DNA of 64,000 bases from contig NC_031768.1 of the NCBI RefSeq assembly GCF_001522545.3, positions 84,006,457 to 84,070,456 on the forward strand. The letters are read 5' to 3'. The DNA is from Parus major. Taxonomy: Eukaryota; Chordata; Aves; Passeriformes; Paridae. Both the position numbers and the translations under genes were made by a program. Below the pieces are notes generated by a model. That model saw only the letters and a list, made by a program, of their open reading frames with translations, searched no databases and was not told where the DNA came from. Shown one piece after another: positions 1-13,780 of this stretch; position 1 is the first letter of the stretch, and each line of letters begins with the position of its first letter.

Positions 1-2004
1 TCTTTCATCACTGTGGGATCCTTGGAAGAATGACTTCCATTCAGAAGTAGACCACCAGTATAACTGATTATTTAGCCAGTCGAAAGCAGGTTGCGGCTGT
101 GTATCCAGAGGGCTCCATCTGAGCTGGGAGTCTGCGTCAATGTGCCACAAAACCACGCATTAGTTGGCCCTTTGGATGTCTGATCCTTCCCTAAAATTAA
201 GAATCTTTAATACAAGGAGAGATTAATGTAATTCCATCTGGTTTTATTAAATGGTAAGATATGAGCTCTCAATCCATAAGCTTTTATCAGTTGCTTTTAG
301 TGAGGTTTTATAGTTGCTGTAAGCCCCCAGAAAAGAAAATAACAGCAGGCTGACTCCAGAAGTGCTGGCCTTGTCTTTATGACAGTGGCACAGATGTGCT
401 GCTATAATCTTTATTTCATGACTTAGATTGACCTTTGCACACAGATGCTGAAAAAGAATCAGTTTTATGGATCTTTATATGTCTCGTGGAAGGAGTTCTC
501 CTTGAGTCCATGTTTTTATTTCATACTAATTAGTGTGAAATAATGTAATTTAATTGCAGTTAAGTGGACACAGAAAGAATTGTTTCCTGTAATGGGCTTT
601 TTTTCAATGTTTTAAAATACCAAACATTTTTGTGGGTAACTCGTCATAGAGTAATCTCAATTAAGGATGGCAATGGCATTGAAAAATGTTCCTCGGTTAT
701 AGTTTAGTGTTTCTCTCCCATCTTTTTCTAGCATAAATTAAAAGATGTCTTCAAAGCCTGCTTTGCAGCCAGGTCATACATTTGTTTTGAACATGCGCAT
801 TTTCTGAGGTTTTTACCTCTAGTTAAAGTTGAGCTGTATAATAGATAGACATCTTTATAGGGTGAGGTGTTGTTGTTAGGTATACTGCCCAGGTAGCATC
901 CTAGATGGCCTTTAAAATAATGAACAGAAAGTCCAATCCAATCTTTTCCTCTTTGTCAAGATGCCAAACCACTGTTTATGCTGAAACTTAAAAGCTCCAA
1001 AAGGACCACTTCCCTTTGAGATAGTAGGATCTGGTGCTCTGAAGATAGAGGTTGTTGAATCTTTGTGTTTCAGTGCTAACCTATAAACTCTCCCATCATC
1101 AGCTTTTCCTACCTTCCTCTCTATTTGATCTTATCATACCTCAACTTCCAAGCCTGTTCCTATTGCACTCAGAAGCTCTTGCCTAGACAGTTGATGAGAA
1201 CAGGATATGTTGGCTGTTTCCAAATACGGTAGCACGTGACACAGCAGCAGCATCTCACCTTGCTTGCCCAGTACAACTGCAGCATCACTTCATTATGCAA
1301 AGAGACTCTTCAAAAAGCAAAGCAGAACCATGCAGCTGGCAGTGATGATGGCTATGCTTACCCTAAGTATTTAAAAAGATAATCTAATTGAAATATCAAT
1401 GGAGCAGAATCCCTTTTAATTATGGCAGAAAAATTATAATGAAATCAAGTATCAAAAAAGTTTCCTGAGGCTTTTGGTTAAAAAAAAAATACTTCAATCT
1501 AAGCATAATGATATTCCAAACACCATTAATCTTGGTAGTTAGTAACAATTTGTTTATTTTAGTATATCTTCCCCAGTCAGACTGCATCATGGGCTACTCC
1601 AGGTTGTGAAACTAGTACCTGGGACTGTTCTAGGTACCCAACAGATCCGGAAGGGATACATTTCTCTACTGTTTAAACTCTTATGGGTATACAGACCCAA
1701 ACTATCTATTTAGAATGATCTCTGGTCCTTGCTAGCTGAACACTACACAGGAGTTTAAGAAGGTATTGACTGACCAGAGCCAGTACCACAGTAGAATCCA
1801 TCCTAACAAATAAATATTACAAACTATCAAGTTACACTGCTTAAAACTCTTTAATTCACTATTATCAACTTAGTCCTTGGGGATGCAGGGACAAAGCAGT
1901 GTGCTGTGTCCCCGAGTGAGTGCTTTGATACATTTGTATTTAATGATGAGACAAAATTATCACGGCCTAAGTTATCACAAGGGAGCACTTGGGCCTCTTG
2001 CTAC

Positions 2005-2476
2005 AAGAAAGACACAGAGGTGCTGGATGTAGCATACCCAGAGATGCGCAATAGAGGTGGGGAAAGGCTGGAGCACAAGTCTGATGAGAAGCAGCTGAGG
2101 GAGTCATGGCTGTTTAGTCTGGAGAAGAAGAGGCTCAGGGGGAACTTCTGTCTCTCTACGACTCCCTGAAAGGAGATTGTAGGCAGGCGAGGATCGGCCC
2201 CTTTGCCCAGGCAGCCAGTGACAGGACCAGAGAAAATGTCCATAAATTACACCAGGGGAGGTTTAGACTGGATATTAGAAAAGATTTCTTCATTGAAAGG
2301 GCTGTCAAGCAGCGGAACAGGCTGCCCATGGTGAAATCACTGTGCTTGGAAATGTTCAAAAGGCACATGGATGTGGCAGATGGAGACATGGTTTAGTGGT
2401 GAACATGTCAGTGCTGGGTTAGTGGTTGATGATCTTAGAGGTCTTTTCCAACTTTATTGATTCTGTGATTCTATAC
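2005..2476 (+). mobile_element. CR1 LINE, 3' fragment
   Basis: Sequence from about 2005 reads like the CR1 3' region. It has the 'aaagacacagaggtgctgga' segment, then 'tagtctggagaagaagaggc', 'ctccctgaaaggagattgta', 'ccaggggaggtttagactgg' and 'gacatggtttagtggtgaac', and ends in 'gattctgtgattctata' at 2476. It is truncated at its 5' end, carries no reverse transcriptase, and has many substitutions and stops, so it is an old dead copy. The left border is approximate; divergent CR1 sequence may begin near 1900. Confidence 0.9.
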
Positions 2477-5400
2477 GCTAAACAGATGTGAGAGTAGGGG
2501 TCTGGATCCACCATGTGATGGTGGTCACTCATTTAAGCAAAATTCTGCTATTGGATCTACTGTTGTTTTCTATTTATACTGCAGAAGTACTGAAGTAATG
2601 GAGAATTGTGACACCTCTTTTTTTTTATTAGGGAGAACAAGCAATGGTGTGTACTTTATCACATCTCTGGTCCACCCCAAGCTGGCTACCACAAAACTAG
2701 AAAATCTGAGTTCACACATGCTTAGTAGGGACCTAGTTAGAGTGCAGTAGCAAAATTGCCTGTGCTGAGTGTATATCTTCCCTTTCCAACCCCCTCCTAC
2801 TGCTACCAAGCAGACTGCACATATGGCATCCCTAGAAAGCAATTGAATGTGCTACAATGCTGGAGTTGCCAGGGTTGAGTGGTAATTTCTGTGCAATTGT
2901 TCTGCTCAGCATTGGGCCAGTGGAAAAAAATAGCCTGTGATGAGGGAATTAAAGGCTATTACAGAGTACATATGCATACAGGGGCTGATGTAAAATCACA
3001 AAAGCAATCTTAATTTTGTTCTTTGCCCATTTTTGAGTGCTTGACATGTCAAACTTCAAGTTTTTTTAGCAAATGCTTTTTTTAGGTAAAACTAAATATA
3101 AAGATGGCTGTGGGTCTTTCTAGAACACTGTGGGTTGCATTTGTTCGCACTTGCCTTTTTCTATGTGCTGGATTTAGTTCTAAGTCCAAGGGAAGAAATC
3201 ATCAGGTTGTGTTAAGTTTCGTTATTGAGAGAGCTTTTCACACTGATCTGAACCATTCTCTTAGATTCATAGCACCTGAAAGTACTGTGCTGGATTTTGC
3301 TCATGGTCTCTGGACAGAACAAAAATTACTGTGTTGTTAATTGTGCTGTGTCAGCCACTTTATCAGGTTTCTCAGACTGTGCATTTGTATCCATTTGCCA
3401 AGCTTTTGTACAGGGAAAAAAAAAAAAAAGAAAGATTTTTTTTCCCTCTCCAAACTGGAACAGTGTTTGTTTTTCTAGTATATCTAAAGAAAAACTAGAA
3501 AATAAATTAAAATATTCTTAGCCTGCTTTAAACATACCTGTGCTTTTGTCATTCAAATCAGCTAAAACAACAAAATGCTCCTGAACACATGTACAGATAA
3601 AATTTTTTTGTATCTCTTACAACAGGCTCAAGGCTGATAGGATTCTGCTTTAGAGCTTAGTCTTGACAATGCTGATGAGCACTCTGGCCCAGATCTACAA
3701 AATGTGTAAATTTGTTCTGAACTTGAAACACCTCCATCATCCTCTTGAAGTCACTAGATTTACTTAGGCTAAGTAAAGCTCAAGTTAAACCTGTGCTTTG
3801 GACATCAAGGGATTCTGAGATTGTCATTTTGTTAATTTTTCTTATATCAACTAGCACAGCCCAGCTGGGGCTCTGGTGCTTTTAAAATGTGCATGGTGAC
3901 TAATAACACTAATGCAGTTTTCAGCTGATTTTAGGATTAAAACACAAGCAGTGGTCTCAAAGACATTTACTTGTCTAGCTATAATGAAATCATGTTCGTG
4001 TTCAGAAGGACAGATGAGCAGGCAGCCATCTGAGAGAGCAGCTCACACTTCAAATTCTATAGCAATATTTAGATCTTTACGCATAACTAGAATATTTGAT
4101 TCAAATTCTGATCCCACCACAGTTGTGCTGGGGTTTTAGAATAAGAGAGGTATATGCTGTGACTTATGAACATCAAACTCTTTTTTTGACTTTAGGCAAT
4201 GTATTGTATTATTTTTGGAAGGCAGGTTTTCTGAAAGTTCTCTGGTTGAGATAACGAGGAAGGAAGCATGTGAGAGCTTGTGGATTTACCTATGTAAATT
4301 ACACCTTTTTTAATTAGTGCCTCATAGTTTATATGTGAGTAATGAAAGGCATTTGTAAAATTATACTGTCCACAACAGGCTAGCCAAGAATTTTAGAAAA
4401 TGCAAAGCAGTATAAGAGGCCCTCTAGTAGAGCTGCCTGTCGTCATTTCTCTAATTGAAGTGAGTACCCCAATGGGAAAACCATTATTTCTAATATTATA
4501 TACACAAATTAAACCTCCATTTAGAGGTATAGTGGGACCATTCTATAATTGACTTTGATCTTGAAGAAATATCTCAGTAATATTTATTTTAATATGGTCT
4601 CTGCCAGAAAGGATATCTAGAAGGCAAAATATTATTTTACTGAGAAAGGCCTGAGCATGTATAACACCAAATTTACCAGAGCTTTGAGGGCTGAAATAAG
4701 TTTCCTTGTTGCAGCAGGCTGCCTAATAGCAGCCAAATGCTGCTGAGGTCCATCTTTCTACTTCCTATTCTATTTGAAATTGGTCTAAATGGTAAAGGAA
4801 ATTACCAAAGCTATGCAAGCAGTCAGCTCCTCAGATAAGTCACAACATTTTTATATCTATTTTTTTTCTGTAGGTTAACACTTTAAAAAAATCCTCCTTC
4901 AAAAAAAGCATAAAAATATTTAAATACACCCATTTAAAACTGCATTTTCCCTTTCCTGCAAGAAATTACAAGCTACTGTAGCACTGGAGGGGCCAATGAT
5001 CATCTATTAATGATTTGAATGGACAGGCAATCATTCAAAAGACTTTGATCCTCGGGGGCAATTAGGAAGACATTGAATAGGAAGTGCTGACTCTTTGCAC
5101 TGAACGAACATTGAATTTAACTGCTTCATTTTATAACATGCCTTTCTAGTCACTTCCTTGAAGGTTTCAAAGGAATGTGGTGCTTCAGCTGGAAGCCTTT
5201 CTTCTTCCTTATTAAGAACAATTGGGAATTAAATTAAAATATAAAGTGTTCTCCTAAGAAGAAGCTAATACTATTTGGTAGACCATCTGCTTCTATCGTT
5301 GAAATCATGGATACATCTCTTCTTCAATCACAAGGGGTCAAAGAATAAATAGTGTCAAATCAAAGCAAGTAAGCATTTGCGGGCAGGATTTCAGGTGATT

Positions 5401-7359
5401 AGCGCAATGCTTTGTTTTCTCAAGAGGCAGTTCCCACCTTGGTGGCAAATTTTTAAGAGGTAGGAAGCTCTCTATCATTTGTATTTCTCCTTTGCATATG
5501 TTGGTTCTGATTGAGGAAAGGAGAAAACATTAATTATCTCCAAAAGAACCACTTTTGGTACTTGCATGGTTTAAAAGTGAAGCAATAGTCAGGCAGCAAC
5601 ATAGGGTCACAGAAATTGCTAGATATATCCCACAGCATGTGTCACTACTGTGACATGGCTGTGAAAGCACCTATATCATATTTTAGGACATTTGAGGTCC
5701 TGAAAAATTTCCACAAACAAACACAACACAGATATCTCTCTGATTTATCAGCAAAATCTTTCCTCCCTTAATCCTGATATGGGTGGACACAGATTGTCTA
5801 GCTCTTAGATTAGGCAATTGCATCCCAACCCAACAAAGTGTCTTCAACCCCAAACTGTGAAGGAGGCTTGAGAACCCTTTTTTTCTCATTGAAGGTGGAT
5901 CATTGAGCAGTTAGGAGGGGAGGCAAATGGGGAATTTACAATAGTGAGCATTACCCTAAATGTCCCTCCTGGTGCCTTTTTTATTTTTCTTAACTATTGT
6001 CTTGTGTCAAATAAATCAACAGGCAGGAAGCAGAGCCATGGGACCTCCCAGCCACAGGCTTAGAGTCTTCACTTAAAGAGCATGTAATCAAGCTGCCTTT
6101 TGGGTTCCATTCCTTTGTGACCTGTTAATTTTACATTTCTAACTGCACAGCATCTCTAATCCATCTGGATTGTGGAGAGCCTGGTATGCAGGATTCTTTG
6201 TTCCCACATGACTGCAGTCCTGTTGTGGTGTGCAAATTCACATTCATTTGGGCAAAAGATGATTTATGAAGTCATGTTTTCCATTTCCTGAGTGAGACTT
6301 TTAAGCCACAGACGGAAAGCATTTATATATAGGAAATAATTTCGAACACTGGGAGTGACACAGAATGCTGTACAGAGTTTTTGGTCACAAGGTATCTGCC
6401 AAAGTCCATGGAAGAAGTGGCCTTGCAGGAATCCCTCTCTCCTTGTGCCATGGTGCCTGGCTGAATGGCCTGGGTATATACATGTAAATGATGTGAATTC
6501 ATGCTATTACAAACCACTGGGATCTTCAGTCAAGATACTACATCTCAATTACAGATCTGTGAACCTGTTCTTTGGGTATTAAATCAATACAACACTCAAT
6601 CCCCATGCTCTCAGATGACAACAGCTTGGATCTGTCTAGTCCAGGACTTGACCATACAAACAAGAAGAGCAGATATCATATGCTGCATCCAGCTTTTTGC
6701 CCTCTTCCTATACCAGTAGTGCCATAGAGCCAATTCAGCCTTTGAAGGGTTGTTCTGTCATGTTCTGCCATGTGGGGTCACAGAAGCTTTGGCCAACACT
6801 GAAATGGAACAGCAGTGTAAGAGAAAAACAATTTTTTTTAATGTTTGTTTTACTGTTCCCATTCTTCGTAGTCTTCCTTGATTTATTGAAGATTGACAAA
6901 CCAGTGATTATTTCATGCTGAAATGCTTTTTCATAACACTGGGTGTCACAAAAAATATGGTTAATTCTGCAACAGTCAATTCTACCACTCGTACAGAAAT
7001 CATATGATTTCAGTGTAGAGACAGTTATCCAGATATAATTACAGTCAAATTTCTTCCAGAGACAGGAGTGAAAGCAATACATTTACTTGAGTTAGAATTA
7101 ACCCTGAGTAATTCAGAGGTGGGATTTAGCTTTTTCTCAATTAGGAGGAAAAAAGCAAAGCTCAGGTATCATTTTGGAGAGCATGTTATTTCAAGTCTGA
7201 CTAAACATGAAGGTTAAAGAGGAATATGTAACCACCACATATCTTATGCTTGTTTCCACACAAAGAGGGGAGAGCAGAGAAACAAGCTGTAAAAATACCT
7301 TCTCAACCAATGACTGAGCTTCAGCTGTTTTTCCTGTTCCAAATCTCTTAGACCTTTTT

Positions 7360-7765
7360 GTTTAACTTACCCTTGCTGTATTCTAACTTTTTTTTTCTCA
7401 GTTTTTCTCATTCCATATTTTTCTCACCTTCCTCCCTTTTCTCATTTTTAATCCTTTCCATTGTGGCATCAGTTGTTCTCATTTGTTCCTTCTCATACAG
7501 TGTTTTTCCATTTTCTCCCTTTCCCCATGCTGCACTGGGAGGCTTTGGAAAGCCCTTCTCCCTCCCAGCAGGGGCCTTTTGGCTTGTGTTGGCTTAGGCT
7601 TAGCTGTCAGCAGTGCAGTGAGGTGCTTGTAGAAACCAGTGGAGTAGCAAAGCCAAACTTCTCCAGATGGAGCCCAGTGCCAGGACAGCTGAGCTGGGGA
7701 GGGTGGAGTGGCTGTGCAGAGAAGCTTTGCTTTTCCAAAGCTTGTGCCCTCCCCTGTGTTATTTA
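7360..7765. other. Pyrimidine-rich tract followed by a GC-richer patch, unidentified
   Basis: The first half (about 7370-7530) is a C/T-rich tract on the + strand. The second half (about 7530-7765) is clearly GC-richer than its surroundings and includes 'ccagtgccaggacagctgag' and many CTG/CAG words. It could be part of an old LTR or a regulatory patch; I do not recognise a family. It is followed at once by AT-rich sequence with a perfect CArG box. The overlapping ORFs of 66-101 codons look accidental. Confidence 0.35.
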
Positions 7766-7778
7766 AGCAAATATACTG

Positions 7779-7788
7779 CCATATATGG
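7779..7788. promoter_or_regulatory. Perfect CArG box (possible SRF site)
   Basis: CCATATATGG fits the serum response factor consensus CC(A/T)6GG exactly and is fully palindromic. It lies in a TATA-rich stretch (7770-7815) just downstream of the GC-richer patch and 5.8 kb before the first visible exon. A perfect decamer is expected by chance less than once in 64 kb, but the local AT alternation raises that chance. Function is inferred only from the motif. Confidence 0.3.
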
Positions 7789-10311
7789 ATATATATTCTT
7801 ACATAAATATGGATTCAAGACCGAGAGTATTCTTAGTGCAAAGCAACTAGTTGGGGTTTTCAGATGAGAATCCCAAAAGACTTCCTGTCTTGCCTTTATG
7901 TCCTTTACCCCTGCAGTTGCTGTAAGTCCGGGCTCAGGTAGGGATCATTAATGTGTTTTGTTAAGCTTTGATTCTGAGAAACTCTTTATTTATTGTTCAG
8001 GGCAAGATAAGTTGTTAGCTGGAAAAGAGTTGTTATTTTATTCATTCCTTTGTTTCTGTAGCAGCTTTGCTTGGGTGAGGGATCATCAGGCCAGCTGTGG
8101 CACCTGCAGGGTGTAGCCCTGAGAGGGCAGGGGAGAAGGAAGCAGCAGAGCCTGTGAGCTGCCGGGAGAATGCTTTTAACAAACACTATGGAAGCAGCTG
8201 GTGGCTTCAGCTGTAGCCTTAATTCCAGACATCGTAATTGATTGGTTTGGTTATTTATTACACTTAGCTTGGGCAAAGCAACAAGCTAATAAAGGGCCAG
8301 CAGTTTGTTTTTCGATTTTTTGCTGACTGCTGTGGTTTCTGGGGGTCTCATATGCTTCAGTAAGCATGTCTTGTCTTTTCTTCTCCCTGTGATCTATCAC
8401 AATCATCTGCCTCTCCCTGCTAACTCCTTCGCTCCATCAACCTGTCCTGAGAGATGTCCATTTTGTTGACCATGTGAATTAATATCTTAGTTTGTCCTTT
8501 TTCATTCTCAATGCTGTACCACTTCCTTTGTTCTTTGCTCCGCTGAGTAAGTTGTTTTGACTTTAGTGTTTTGCTGTCTCATAAGCAAGTGGCAATAATA
8601 AGATCATAAGAGATACTGAAAAGCCTGAGTGTCTTCAAAAGAAACTTGGAAAGAATGTTCCTCTTTATGTGCCTTAACAGCCTCTGCTGATGCCAATTAT
8701 AGTGTCTGCAAATAGCTATGGCGTAGGAATAATACAATATAGGAAGAGACAATATGTTAAAATCAGAAGAATCATGATCTTGGATGCTTGGTTTCACCAA
8801 TATGAACTTCGATTTATTTGCATGATTAAATAACTCGGCTGATGCTAAACTGTTTGCAAATTTTCTTTGCTTATGTGAATCTGAGTCCAGCAAAAGAACA
8901 GCCATATCACACGGGCATGGTTGAAATGCTGAACTCTGCAAAGTAATCAAACCCTGAAGGGACTGGACTTTGATGTCCATTTTTTTTCCACCAAGAAGGC
9001 AGGCACAGGTGACTTAGGACTGAGGATAAGGTGATTTACTGTGGCACAGAAAATTCTGTTACCCATTCAGCAAGCTTCGGGGCACCTTTCACTAGCAGTT
9101 AGCTACAGGGCAAAGGTCGCACAAGTCAAAGATTTAAAGTCAGAATATGAGCATAATGGGCCAGAGGCCCCAGATGCCTTTATATCATCTAAGTTGTTGG
9201 TGGTGAAACAGCCCAGATAGCATGCAGGGTTTCATTCCAGGAGAAGGCAGACAAAAGCGTTTTCTTCTCCATGGGATATATAACCAAAGCTTGTGCAAAG
9301 AGCCTGTCATGGAGCTTCCTAGGCAGTGAAAGCTACATGGTATTTTACAAAAGTGTGCACTTTAACGATTGTTAATTGCAGAGTGCCCTTTTAATACATG
9401 GGGAGTCTTCAATATCTGAAAATCTATTGACCATCATGTTGGCCAGGAAGAGGGAGAAGGACATGGGGGCTCTTAGGAGGGCATTTACTCTCTGTCAGTG
9501 ACATCTTGTATCTAGCTGAGCAGAGGGTGAAAAAAAAAAGCCAGAGAAAGTGTCCACAGTGGGTTCCATTGACCCAGAGGCTAAGAACATCAGGAATCTC
9601 AATCTATTATTACAGCTTCACTTTTAAGAACATTAACACTTCAAAATATATGATTATATCTCTCAACCATGGTTACAGGGCTTTTCCGTGATTCTGGTCC
9701 TTTCTTTGTTTGGGTTTTTTTCTGTGAGAAAGAACTTTGCATCAACTTAGCAGAGAACAAGGCTGATTCCTAAAACCTTTGAATACAACTGTGTGCAACA
9801 ACAGCTTTATACATCCCATTGTAAAGACCCAAAATATCCACTGCTGTTACTACTTGAGTTTTTAGCACCAGTGTGGCAGTTAAAGCAAGGAGAGAAGTGA
9901 ATCTTCCAACAAGTTGCCAGTCAGACACTGCTGGTATTTGGAATATAGTAATGAAATCACTTTATCAGGTGTCATCCTCATAACATACCTGCTACAAGAC
10001 TGTGTTTCCAAAGTAAATCAGACTCTTTGTTCTTGTTGCAGGTTGACTTTTATGCTCATTGCCTACCTATAGCAGAAATTGCATGATGTCTGTTTGCCAT
10101 ATGAGTGAGGATATTTATAGGCTTTTATTTTGTGCTTAGAAACATCAAATCAGAACTCCTGAATAGAGCAGTAGCTCTGAGCTTTTACACTGTTTTCTGA
10201 ATTTTTTAAAGCCACTTGATAATCAAAATGCTATTCAAATAATTCTGTTTTTCAGCGTTCCACAATTTTGTATGCATGGTGTGCATAGTTCTCGTTCTCA
10301 TGACTTATCAT

Positions 10312-10664
10312 TGGAGACCTCCTTACAACCTTTCAATACTTTAAAAGGAGGCTTATAAGAAAGATGTAGAGAGATGTTTTGCTAAGGTCTGTAGTGACAG
10401 GACAAGGCCATAACAATGTTAAATGAAAAGAGAATAGAATTAGATTAGATATAATGAATTTTTTGATGAGGCTGATGAGGCACTGGCACAGATTGCCCAG
10501 AGAAGCTGTGGATGCCCCATCCATGGAACTGTTCAAGGCCAGGCTGGATGGGGCTTTGAGCAACCTGGTCTAGTGGAAGGTGTCCCTGCCCATGGCAGTG
10601 GGGTTGAAAGTAGATGATCTTTAAAGTCCTTTCCAACCCAAATCATTCTGTGATTCTGTGATCT
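10312..10664 (+). mobile_element. CR1 LINE, 3' fragment
   Basis: The motifs 'gatgaggcactggcacagat', 'tgcccagagaagctgtggat', 'ttcaaggccaggctggatgg', 'tctagtggaaggtgtccctg' and the ending 'cattctgtgattctgtgatc' identify the last 350 bp of a CR1 in sense orientation. It belongs to the same subfamily type as the copies near 37610 and 59950, and differs from those at 2005 and 43090. It is truncated and non-coding. Left border approximate. Confidence 0.9.
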
Positions 10665-13609
10665 ATGTGATGATGAAATCAGTGTCCACAAGAAGCTTTT
10701 CGCATTAGACAAAATGTACTATCACAGGACAAAAGTTAAGATTAATACAAATATTTTAACTTTGTGTGATAACATAGTATCTATGTTGCAGAAAATACTC
10801 TCATATATTCTATTTTGGGACATTGTAAGACACTTTTTAAACATTGAGAATTGAATGATGATATGGAATGGTTGATCCACTTGCTCAAGTGAATGGATAA
10901 TGTGCAGAAAAGCTGTCACTTCCAGGGTGCCAGTTCTGCTGTTACACTGAAGCAAGATGGTTACTTGTTAAGACATTTCCTCTCAGGTATTTTAAATTAA
11001 TTTTAATGCCTGGAAGAAATGTTCATAGTTTTCCCACTGCACCCAAAACAATGTTGAGTTTTTCACCTTCATTTGCATGCAGTAAATAATGATCTACAAT
11101 AAAAAATTCCTCTTATGGGGAGGAGAAGGAACAATGGCCTTTTGGGGAAACAATGGCCTTGCCTTGTGTTCCTAATAATCTGTGTGGCACTTAGGCTGTG
11201 ATGTCCAAAGGACAGAGCAAGTCAAATGGTGTTATGAAGGATGCAAACCACTGGCTCAGTTTCTGCCTAAACCAGGGATGTCCGGTGTAAGCTCTTGCAG
11301 GTCATTCTAGCATGAGGACATCTGAGAGATGGAGCTGGTGTTAAGCACTTAGGGCCAGCAGAACTAAGGCTTGACTGGATTGCCTGAGTTTGGAGGAATG
11401 AAGAGTACAGTTTCCATTCTGCTTGGAACTACAAACATCCATGTAACTACAAATATCCCGTGTTAAACATAGGAAATTGCCTGCTCAGAGCATCTAAGCC
11501 CTTGAGCTCTGTAACAGCTTTGCGGCACCTGGGTAACACTCTGGTCCTTGGAGCCATCCAGCCTGGATGGAATTATATAATAGCATCCAGTACTGAGCTT
11601 GGAACAAAACTGCTTGCAGAGAGCTGCATGAAACACCTCTTAGAGCTTGTGACCCTGTAAGCATAGAGTAAGTGAATTAACACACAATTGCATTTTAATG
11701 CCCAAACAAGAGAATTGAGTTAGTCCTTTAATCTGCTGTAGTTCTCCTTTCCTTTTCTGCGTAGTAGAAAAAAGCAGATTCCTACCTGATGAGGTTTTAT
11801 GAGGTTAATAGCTATGAAGTGCCCAGGCACTCTGTTGATGAGGGCTGTATAAACACAAAGACATTATGCAAGCATAGCAATGCCAAATGCTTGATGCAGA
11901 TTCCTCGTTCATGGTCTGATTTCCTCTCTTCCCTAGCACAGTTTCTCTGCCGAGTAAATTTGTCCCTTTTAGATGAAAATACTTGTCCCTCTGTCTAAAG
12001 TACCCTGGTTAAGTTGACAGTAGTGTTGGTAACATTCCTTCTTGGTATACCTAGCTGTATTAAAATGAGTGTTGAACAGGTCCTCAGGAGACTTTCCTTG
12101 CTGTTATTCCTTGCTGTGTGGGAGTTTAAGGAGCATGTTTTCTTTCCTAATGGATAAGATTGTTAACAAACACGGTCCCCGTTTACATGGTAAAAAAAAG
12201 AATTTTGCACTCATGTTTTGTGATGTTGTAGTTGTGCAAAGACAACCTTGTTTATGTTAGTAAATGATAGGTGACCTAATTGAGACTGAAGTGGAAAAAA
12301 TCACATATTTTGCTAAATTGCCTAAACATGCTGTCTTCAGAGAGCTACTCAGATTACTTTTCAATCTCTTGTAAAGATTGTTTCTGATGCACAGGTTTAA
12401 ATAAACTAACTACTTGTCCCTAACAATGGTTGCCAATCTCAGGTATATGTTTGTGACTAAAAAGAGAATTATAGGGCATGGAAATGCTCTATTTCTTTAC
12501 TGGTTTTGTTTATACTAAATGGCTATGATGTTAGTGCCATTGTATAGTTTCTTGGAGAAATTACAGTGTAAAATATCAAGGCTTTCCCTTCAAAAAGAAA
12601 TGCCATTCCAAATGTAGCAAATATCAGATCATTTAGCTGTGTAGAGCCTGAAGCTAAGCTGGATACTGATTGATTATGAAATGTTTATGTTGGGGATGGA
12701 AGAACTGATATGGTAAGCCATAAGCCACATTCTTTTGCTTTATATTTGCAAGGGGCAAGTATTAGTTTTATAAGCATATGATTTCCATACTCCTCATACA
12801 TGTGTTTCCTTTTTAAGTAGTCTGTCTTGTTCCTTAATTTCACTTGTCTTTATGTAATGCCTTGAAATAGATTCACGTGTGCACTGGATGACTTTGCATG
12901 GCCCAGAAACCTACAGAGAGCTTTGCCCTGGTATCACACAAATCTAAATAATGGTGCTGCTCGTTTTCTGTTCTCAAGGACATGTCTTTGATCTGAATAG
13001 AAGGGGCTGATTTGTTTGAAGGAATGCTCAGACATAGTTGCTCACATTTGTGATGCGGAGCACAAAGGCATATGTGCAAAATGGGTCTTGAACTACCTCT
13101 GTTTTTACTTGGTCTTAACCAGGAAAAGCTGGCAAAGATGTCTGTAAAGGCTTCTGTTTATAATTGATGTGTAAAAAAACAGAGGACCTATATAATACAC
13201 TGCATATATGGCAAAACAAACCAGAGTGTATTTCCCATATTGGTATGTTAAGAAATAATACTCCGTGTATTTCTGTGTTCACCGCATTGTCACCCCAGCC
13301 ATGGGAGCTTTATGAAACACTGTGCCTGGTTATCCTATTATGCAGACCATGAGTCAGAAGTGGTCCTGCTGGAAGAAGCAGAGTGGATTGTTACAGGTGA
13401 TCTAAATCGAGTTTAAGTGGGTGGAAAGACCTAGGGAGTTGGTATGGTAGAAGCAGCAGAGGCTGTCCAATTGCATTAATCCCATTCTTGTCCTAAAGCA
13501 ATGACCACTAATAAGAAACTGGAGCGAAGGTTTAGAAAGAGAAAGTGCCCCTGTAGTTCTGAAACTCTCCCAAACAGAAAAAGATGACTTTTCTCATTGC
13601 TCACCGCAG

Positions 13610-13780
13610 CCATGCACCTGTTTGGCCTAAACTGGCACCTGCAGCCGATGGAAGGGCAGATGTATGAGATCACGGAAGACACAGCCAGCAGTTGGCCAGT
13701 GCCAACGGACGTCTCCTTATATCCTTCGGGGGGCACAGGGTTAGAGTTACCTGACAGGAAAGGCAAAGGAACAAGTGAAG
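13610..13780 (+). CDS. TENM4: Teneurin-4 exon: outer end of the transmembrane helix and start of the juxtamembrane linker
   Basis: The acceptor is 'cattgctcaccgcag' before 13610 and the donor is GAAG/gtatgg after 13780. The first two bases (cc) finish a codon begun upstream, probably GCC for Ala, and the last base opens a Gly codon, so the exon is phase 1 on both sides (171 bp). The product reads [16 protein letters not shown], then [39 protein letters not shown]. The opening hydrophobic residues are the extracellular end of the membrane helix known from teneurins; the rest is linker with no fold that I recognise. The [15 protein letters not shown] stretch is the best paralogue marker here. 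A Met codon at 13612 falls near the exon start, but it is internal in teneurins, not a translation start. Confidence 0.95.

Larger units (their letters stand above)
1..13609 (+). other. Intron, 3' part (upstream of the first exon in the window)
   Basis: This is AT-rich intronic sequence before the first visible teneurin exon. It contains two + strand CR1 fragments (about 2005-2476 and 10312-10664), a pyrimidine-rich and then GC-richer patch at 7360-7765, and a perfect CArG box at 7779-7788. The exon at 13610 needs an upstream exon ending with the first base of a split codon, one that encodes the transmembrane helix. I saw no candidate in these 13.6 kb. The ORFs here are short and unconvincing. 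I see nothing else that I can name. Confidence 0.85.

Noticed and set aside
8579..8980. Antisense ORF of 133 codons
   Set aside because: No domain, no splice context and AT-rich codon use as in the surrounding intron; probably chance.
1..13609. Search for the preceding transmembrane exon
   Set aside because: No hydrophobic helix with a suitable phase-1 donor was seen, so it should lie upstream of the window.
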